Of a stretch of DNA of 64,000 nucleotides, positions 59,647 through 64,000 are shown one piece after another. Position numbers and translations under genes: made by a program. This stretch comes from AP-15 sp036404275 (GTDB lineage: Bacteria > Pseudomonadota > Alphaproteobacteria > ATCC43930 > CGMCC-115725): positions 1-64,000 of the forward strand of contig DASXAM010000074.1 of the NCBI GenBank assembly GCA_036404275.1. The letters are read 5' to 3'. How positions within the stretch are numbered: position 1 is the stretch's first letter; each line of letters opens with the position of its first letter. The notes beneath the pieces were generated by a model that saw only the letters and a list, made by a program, of their open reading frames with translations, was not told the DNA's origin and made no database searches.

Positions 59647-60673
59647 GGCGCTGCGGCAGGCGTCGCTCGCCCGGTTTCTCGCCGCTGAAACCGGCGCGCA
59701 TTCGGTCGAAATCACCGGCCTTGCCCCGCTCGCCGGCGGGTCGATCCAGGAGAATTGGGGCCTCGACGCGCGTTTTTTTGGCGGCGCGCTCCCCGGCGAG
59801 CAGCATCTGGTGCTGCGCGCCGCGGCGGCAACCGGAGTTCCGTCGAGCCTCGACCGGCTGCAAGAATTCGCGGTGCTGAAAGCCGCGTTTGCCGCCGGGG
59901 TGACGGTGCCGGAGCCGCTGTTCGCCAGCGCCGACCCGGCGGTCTTCGGCAAGCCTTTTTTGGTCATGCGCCGCGTCCCCGGCACCGCCGCGGCGCATCG
60001 CATCACCCGCGACCCGGCGCTCGACCCGGACTTGCCGGCGCTCGCCGAGCGGCTCGGCCGCGAGCTCGCCCGGATCCATAGGGTCCGTCCGCCGCGTCCC
60101 GACCTCTCTTTTCTGGCGCCTTATGACGACGCGGGGCCGCAGCGCCAGATCGCCGCTTTTCGCGCCTATCTCGACGCCCATCCGATGCCGCGGCCGGTCC
60201 TGGAATGGGGCATGCGCTGGCTCGAAACCAACCTGCCGCCGCCGGTTGCGCCGGTCCTGTGCCACCACGATTTTCGGACCGGCAACTATCTGCTCAACGG
60301 TGCCCGACTGACGGGCATTCTCGACTGGGAATTTGCCGGCTGGGGCGATCCCGACGAGGATATCGGCTGGTTTTGCAGCAAGGGCTGGCGCTTTGCCCGG
60401 CTCGACCGCGAGGCCGGCGGGATCGCCGACCGCGCGCCGTTCTATCGGGGCTACGAAAGTGAATCGGGGCGCGCCGTCGATCCGCAGCGGGTGTTTTTTT
60501 GGGAGGTGCTGGCGAGCGTGCGCTGGGCGATCATTGCTCTGCAGCAGAGCGACCGCCATATGCTGGGCGGCGAGCGCAGCCTCGATTTGGCGCTGACCGG
60601 CCGGCGCGCCGGCGAATGCGAGCTGGAGATCCTGATGCTGCTCGACCGCGGCGGAAACCCGGCCGATGCGTGA
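59618..60673 (+). CDS. Phosphotransferase (APH/choline-kinase-like) family protein
   Basis: 351 residues. Aminoglycoside-phosphotransferase fold: LAPLAGGSIQENWGL near the N-terminus, LCHHDFRTGNYLL (catalytic H-x-D...N) and ILDWEFAGWGDPDEDIGW (metal Asp). Such genes often sit with SDR, DUF6285 and acyl-CoA dehydrogenase genes, suggesting acyl-CoA-linked phosphorylation rather than antibiotic resistance. ATG 59618 lies inside the SDR end; the stop overlaps DUF6285. Confidence 0.86.
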   Translation: MAGTASPPSEALRQASLARFLAAETGAHSVEITGLAPLAGGSIQENWGLDARFFGGALPGEQHLVLRAAAATGVPSSLDRLQEFAVLKAAFAAGVTVPEPLFASADPAVFGKPFLVMRRVPGTAAAHRITRDPALDPDLPALAERLGRELARIHRVRPPRPDLSFLAPYDDAGPQRQIAAFRAYLDAHPMPRPVLEWGMRWLETNLPPPVAPVLCHHDFRTGNYLLNGARLTGILDWEFAGWGDPDEDIGWFCSKGWRFARLDREAGGIADRAPFYRGYESESGRAVDPQRVFFWEVLASVRWAIIALQQSDRHMLGGERSLDLALTGRRAGECELEILMLLDRGGNPADA

Positions 60674-61214
60674 TTTGCCCGACGGCCCGGCGCTGCTTGC
60701 TTTCGCTCGTGACGTGCTGCTCGACGATCTGTTGCCGCTGCTGCCGCCGGAACGCCGGCTCGATGCCCGTCTTGTCGCCAATTGCATGGCGATCGCGGCG
60801 CGCGAAGCCGCGGCGGACCCGCAGGGCCAAGGTGAAATCGGCGCGGCGCTGGCGACATTTTATAGCGCCTCAACGAAGGACGCTGTCCCCTCCCCGACCC
60901 TCCCCCGCGAGCGGAGGAGGGAGGAGCCGGCTTCCGCTCTCCCAGACCGGGCCGCGCTTGAACCGGCTTTCCCCGCCCGCGAACCCCACTCCCTCCCCCG
61001 CATGCGGGGGAGGGTTGGGGTGGGGGCCGGTGCGCCCGCCGACGACGAACTCAGTCGCCGCTTTGCCCGCGATCTGCGCATTGGTGCGTTCGAGAATTCG
61101 GAGCCGCGGTCCGCTGCGGTCCGCGCTATCCTGTGGCGGATGACCATCGAGCGGCTGCGCCTCGCCAACCCGCGGTTTCTCGTCGCCAATGGCGTCATCG
61201 GGCCGAAAGGATGA
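60666..61214 (+). CDS. DUF6285-like protein interrupted by an in-frame palindromic element
   Basis: 182 residues. The N-terminal LPDGPALLAFARDVLLDDLLPLLPPERRLDARLVANCMAIAAREA and C-terminal SRRFARDLRIGAF...IERLRLANPRFLV fit DUF6285, which is normally shorter and continuous. Between them (about 60887-61025) lies a GC-rich element that reads as about 50 non-family residues without a stop. DUF6285 is a usual partner of APH-like kinases and acyl-CoA dehydrogenases. It overlaps the upstream and downstream genes by 8 and 4 bases. Confidence 0.75.
   Translation: MRDLPDGPALLAFARDVLLDDLLPLLPPERRLDARLVANCMAIAAREAAADPQGQGEIGAALATFYSASTKDAVPSPTLPRERRREEPASALPDRAALEPAFPAREPHSLPRMRGRVGVGAGAPADDELSRRFARDLRIGAFENSEPRSAAVRAILWRMTIERLRLANPRFLVANGVIGPKG
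60887..61025. repeat. 139-bp palindromic element with imperfect 22-bp terminal inverted repeats
   Basis: Left end 60887-60908 (CCCCTCCCCGACCCTCCCCC plus GC) and right end 61004-61025 are inverted repeats matching at 20 of 22 positions. Each end extends into a local palindrome: left arms 60898-60908 and 60911-60921 (one mismatch), right a perfect 24-bp palindrome at 60991-61014. BIME/MITE-like architecture, lying inside a gene in frame. Confidence 0.75.
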
Positions 61215-62296
61215 GTGTGCCCCAATCCCGCGTCAGCCAGGCGATCGAGGCCTTTGCCGCCGGCGAGATCGTCATCGTCACCGATGACGACGACCGCGAG
61301 AACGAGGGCGATTTGATCCTCGCGGCGGTCCATGCCACCCCCGAAAAGATGGCGTTCATCATCCGCCACACTTGCGGCATCGTGACCGCACCCTTGACCG
61401 GCGAGATCGCCCGGCGGCTGGAGCTCGCCCCGATGGTCGCCGACAGCGACGCGATTCACGGCACCGCTTTTACCGTCTCGGTCGATTATCGGCACGGTAC
61501 GACGACCGGCATCTCGGCCGAGGAGCGCACCGCGACGATCCGCAACCTCGCCAACGGCAATACCGGGCGCGGCGATTTTGTCCGGCCCGGCCACATCTTT
61601 CCGCTGATCGCCAAGGAAGGCGGCGTGTTGATGCGCTCGGGCCATACCGAGGCGGCGATCGATCTGTGCCGGCTCGCCGACCTCGAGCCGGTGGCGGCGA
61701 TCTGCGAATTGGTCAACGACGACGGCACGGTCATGCGCGGGCCGCAGGTCGCGGCCTTTGCCAAGGCGCATTCGCTGCGGCGGATTTCGGTCGCCGATCT
61801 GATCGCCTACCGGCAGGCGCGCGAAAAGCTGGTGACGCGGGTCGCCGAATTTACCGTAGCGAGCGAGATCGGCGAGCTGTCCGGCTATGCCTATGTGACG
61901 CCGTTCGACAAGGTGCACCACTACGCCTTTGTTTACGGCCATATCGGCGACGGCACCAACGTGCCGACCCGGCTGCATCGCGCCAGCGTGCTCGAAGATT
62001 TGTTCGGCGGCGCCAAGCCGATCCATGCCGCGCTCGACCGCTTCAAGGCGGCGGGGCAGGGCGTGCTCGTCTATCTGCGCGACGGCGCCTCGGGGGTGCC
62101 GATCTCGACCGTCGGCGAAACCGCGAGCCGGTCCGAGCGCGAGCGCAGCATGCAATGGCGCGAGGTCGGGCTCGGCGCGCAGATCCTGCGCGACCTGCGG
62201 ATTTCGTCGATCCAATTGCTGGCGACGCGCTCGCGCACCTATGTCGGGCTTGCCGGGTTCGGCATCGAGATCGTCGACACCGAGCCGCTCGAATGA
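61211..62296 (+). CDS. ribB: 3,4-dihydroxy-2-butanone 4-phosphate synthase with degenerate GTP cyclohydrolase II domain (RibBX type)
   Basis: 361 residues. The N-terminal half is a complete RibB: IVIVTDDDDRENEGDLILAA, IRHTCGIVTAPL, HGTAFTVSVDY, RPGHIFPLIAKEGGVLMRSGHTEAAIDLCRLA (catalytic acidic and His residues). The C-terminal half aligns with RibA (HHYAFVYGHIGDGTNVPTRLHRASVLEDLFGG) but lacks the zinc cysteines and the C-x10-C-x-C region, so GTP cyclohydrolase activity is probably lost. Such RibBX proteins are known from alphaproteobacteria. ATGA overlap with DUF6285. Confidence 0.9.
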   Translation: MSVPQSRVSQAIEAFAAGEIVIVTDDDDRENEGDLILAAVHATPEKMAFIIRHTCGIVTAPLTGEIARRLELAPMVADSDAIHGTAFTVSVDYRHGTTTGISAEERTATIRNLANGNTGRGDFVRPGHIFPLIAKEGGVLMRSGHTEAAIDLCRLADLEPVAAICELVNDDGTVMRGPQVAAFAKAHSLRRISVADLIAYRQAREKLVTRVAEFTVASEIGELSGYAYVTPFDKVHHYAFVYGHIGDGTNVPTRLHRASVLEDLFGGAKPIHAALDRFKAAGQGVLVYLRDGASGVPISTVGETASRSERERSMQWREVGLGAQILRDLRISSIQLLATRSRTYVGLAGFGIEIVDTEPLE

Positions 62297-62302
62297 AGGA
62301 TG

Positions 62303-63073
62303 CTATTTGCCGGCGCCGATCTGCCGGGCCATCTCGTCCTCTGTGCCCTTGCATTTGGGATGGCCAAAGCCGGAGGCGCTTTTGCCGTTTGGGCCGACGT
62401 CATAGATGATCTGGTCGGTATCAGGTCCGCCGCCCGGCATCTTGTCGAGGCCAAGCGCGTGACGCACACGCCAGGCGATGTTGTGGTCGGCGCAGGCGCT
62501 ATCGCCGCTGGCGCCGAGACCGCCCACGACCGTTTTGCCGTCGAGGAGGGCGAGCCCGCCGCCGAAGACGACTGTGCCGCCGACGATCTTGCCGACCGCC
62601 GGGTCGGAGCCGCTGCCGAATTTCGTTGGGTCGCCGGTGTCGAGCACATCGCCGCGCGGCGGGTCGGTCGTAACGATACCGTAGAGCGGCCCGCCGGACT
62701 GCGCCCCGGCATAGAGATTGGCGGTAGAGAACGCGCGCGTGCTGGTGCTGACCCCGTTTGCGGTGCCGGCTTTTTCGATGGCGATGGCGCGGCTCGCCGG
62801 CCACTGGTCGCCCGGCTTTTGTCCGCTGAAGCTGACGGCGCAAAGAGTGCCGTCGCGGGCGACCACAGCGGCCCACTCGTTGTTGTCGAGACCGCCATTG
62901 CTCGGGCCTCCGCTAGGCTTGACACTCGCCTTCAAGGCCTTAGTCAACTGGTCGTGGTTGACCGGGCATTTGGCCGCCCGAGCCGGCGCCATCGGCAACA
63001 GCACCACCGCCAGCAACAACCCGGCAAAAAAACCAGGGCCGAACCCATCGTCGAACATCATCTGCCGCTCCAT
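62303..63073 (-). CDS. Secreted GlcG/HbpS-like haem-binding family protein
   Basis: 256 residues. Signal peptide (FFAGLLLAVVLLPMAPARA), then the DUF336 fold: WAAVVARDGTLCAVSFSG, ASRAIAIEKAGTANGVS, FSTANLYAGAQSGGPLYGI and KIVGGTVVFGGGLALLDGKTVVGGLGASGDSACADHNIAW. Members bind haem or act as sensors. Start ATG 63073, or ATG 63061 or 63058 a few codons inside. Convergent with the RibBX gene and divergent from the MFS gene. Confidence 0.85.
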   Translation of the reverse strand: MERQMMFDDGFGPGFFAGLLLAVVLLPMAPARAAKCPVNHDQLTKALKASVKPSGGPSNGGLDNNEWAAVVARDGTLCAVSFSGQKPGDQWPASRAIAIEKAGTANGVSTSTRAFSTANLYAGAQSGGPLYGIVTTDPPRGDVLDTGDPTKFGSGSDPAVGKIVGGTVVFGGGLALLDGKTVVGGLGASGDSACADHNIAWRVRHALGLDKMPGGGPDTDQIIYDVGPNGKSASGFGHPKCKGTEDEMARQIGAGK

Positions 63074-63201
63074 CCCTGTTCCGCGCTTTTAGGACGGCAG
63101 GCCACCCCTGCGGTTCCATATCTCTCGACGATTCTCGAGCTTGGCGTCACGAACCCAACCCGGTACGCGCCGCGGCTACGGCACCTCTTCGAGGAATAAT
63201 C

Positions 63202-64000
63202 ATGCGCGTCCGTAGCAAACTGCATTATGCGTGGGTCATCGCCACGGTGACTTTTATTGTTGGCCTCTTGACCGCCGGGGTGCGTGCCGCGCCGGGCGTT
63301 CTGATCGTGCCGCTCGAGCAGGAGTTCGACTGGTCGCGGGCGACGATCTCGTTCGCGATCGGCATCAATTTGCTGCTCTATGGGCTGATCGGCCCGTTTG
63401 CCGCGGCGCTGATGGACCGGTTCGGCGTGCGCCGCACGATGACCTTGGCACTGGCGCTGACCGGGGGCGCGGTCGCACTCTCGCCGGCGATGCGCCAAGC
63501 GTGGCAATTGGTGCTGCTGTGGGGGGTGGTCGTCGGCATCAGCACCGGGGTGATCGGCGCCTATATCGCGGCTTATATCGCCGCGCGCTGGTTCAAGGTC
63601 CGTCAAGGACTCGTCGTTGGCGTTTTGACCGCGGCCAATGCGGCGGGCCAACTCGTCTTTCTGCCGAGCCTCGCGGCTCTCGTCACCGGCTTCGGCTGGC
63701 GCACGATGTCGCTCGCCTTGGCCGGAATCGTCATCATCTTTGTCCCGCCGGTGCTCTTGCTGATGCGCGACCGGCCGCACGACCTCGGCCTTGCTCCCTA
63801 TGGCGCCGAGCCTGCCGCCGGGGCGGAGCCGACGCCGGCCGGCAACCCGTTCGCGATCGCCTTTCGCGCGCTCGGGGACGGCGCCGGAAAGCGCGATTTC
63901 TGGCTGATCGCGGGCGGCTATTTCGTCTGCGGCGCGACCACCAACGGGCTCGTCGGCACCCACCTGATCCCGGCCTGTGTCGATCATGGGCTGAGCGAGG
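63202..64000 (+). CDS. Major facilitator superfamily transporter, N-terminal part (3' end outside window)
   Basis: 266 codons visible. Start ATG 63202 follows GAGGAATAATC. Starts RVRSKLHYAWVIATVTFIVGLL and runs through at least six membrane segments with the MFS loop DRFGVRRTM. Resembles the oxalate/formate-antiporter-like or monocarboxylate MFS group; the substrate is not predictable. The C-terminus lies beyond the window. Confidence 0.88.
   Translation, partial: MRVRSKLHYAWVIATVTFIVGLLTAGVRAAPGVLIVPLEQEFDWSRATISFAIGINLLLYGLIGPFAAALMDRFGVRRTMTLALALTGGAVALSPAMRQAWQLVLLWGVVVGISTGVIGAYIAAYIAARWFKVRQGLVVGVLTAANAAGQLVFLPSLAALVTGFGWRTMSLALAGIVIIFVPPVLLLMRDRPHDLGLAPYGAEPAAGAEPTPAGNPFAIAFRALGDGAGKRDFWLIAGGYFVCGATTNGLVGTHLIPACVDHGLSE

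Noticed and set aside
57865..60006. Minus-strand open frame of about 713 codons
   Set aside because: Antisense to the esterase, SDR and APH genes, which have complete catalytic motifs; composition is Arg/Ala/Gly noise.
59618..60673. APH-like gene as an aminoglycoside-resistance gene
   Set aside because: The neighbourhood (SDR, DUF6285, esterase) is metabolic, and the fold alone does not imply drug resistance.

Overview
The window looks like a chromosomal segment of a high-GC alphaproteobacterium, probably near the Rhodospirillales or Hyphomicrobiales. The evidence is the combination of an Irr-type Fur regulator, a COQ9-like protein, a TIGR02444 protein, two small YdcH/DUF465 proteins, MtaB beside DapF, a RibB protein with a cysteine-less RibA domain, and coding GC that is high throughout. 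I see no rRNA, tRNA, CRISPR array, prophage or insertion sequence. Gene density is high and no gene-free stretch exceeds about 260 bases.

Layout. (1) 1-3049: the 3' end of pnp, a glycerophosphodiester phosphodiesterase and a nitronate monooxygenase-like flavoprotein with a C-terminal cysteine cluster. (2) 3098-7066: a DUF1800 / DUF1501 / NHL-propeller operon with its own sigma70-like promoter, overlapped by a perfect 10+10 bp dyad. All three proteins lack visible export signals. (3) 7185-10860: irr, then rubrerythrin, an Fe-S oxidoreductase and DUF3501, with an ICE-like box upstream of rubrerythrin, and a TPR protein. (4) 10949-21476: housekeeping genes def, COQ9-like, purE/purK, ubiX, nadX, an FkbM methyltransferase, pncA, ftsY, mtaB and dapF. 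(5) 21526-28474: a small basic secreted protein, two flavin-reductase-fold proteins and a 1,646-residue repeat adhesin-like protein with an RTX-like tail. (6) 28490-29266: a HepT/MntA-type toxin-antitoxin pair whose antitoxin end is frameshifted. (7) 29278-39242: two Rieske dioxygenase alpha/beta pairs flanking YccF, a lone E2 acyltransferase, two YXWGXW lipoproteins, an acyl-CoA dehydrogenase, a VOC protein, UppP and a DUF1906 lipoprotein. (8) 39282-47071: an exopolysaccharide cluster with UDP-sugar dehydrogenase, uronate epimerase, BcsL- and FemAB-like acyltransferases, two glycosyltransferases (one of the exosortase-A-associated type) and YdcF. (9) 47241-57275: a YXWGXW low-complexity secreted protein, a class III CoA-transferase, an amidohydrolase, small secreted proteins and a 1,531-residue G8/CEMIP-like beta-helix protein. 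(10) 57361-64000: cupin, HSL-type esterase, SDR, APH-like kinase, DUF6285 carrying an in-frame palindromic element, RibBX-like protein, GlcG/HbpS protein and a partial MFS transporter.

How parts work together. The irr/rubrerythrin block reads as iron and peroxide homeostasis. UbiX and COQ9 belong to ubiquinone biosynthesis, and NadX and PncA to NAD metabolism. The Rieske pairs, acyl-CoA dehydrogenase, CoA-transferase, amidohydrolase and SDR/APH genes suggest aromatic or acyl-CoA catabolism. The best candidates for undescribed biology are the leaderless-protein DUF1800/DUF1501/NHL operon with its operator, the prokaryotic CEMIP-like protein, the repeat/RTX protein and the in-frame palindromic element. 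All assignments come from reading motifs by eye; no database search was run.
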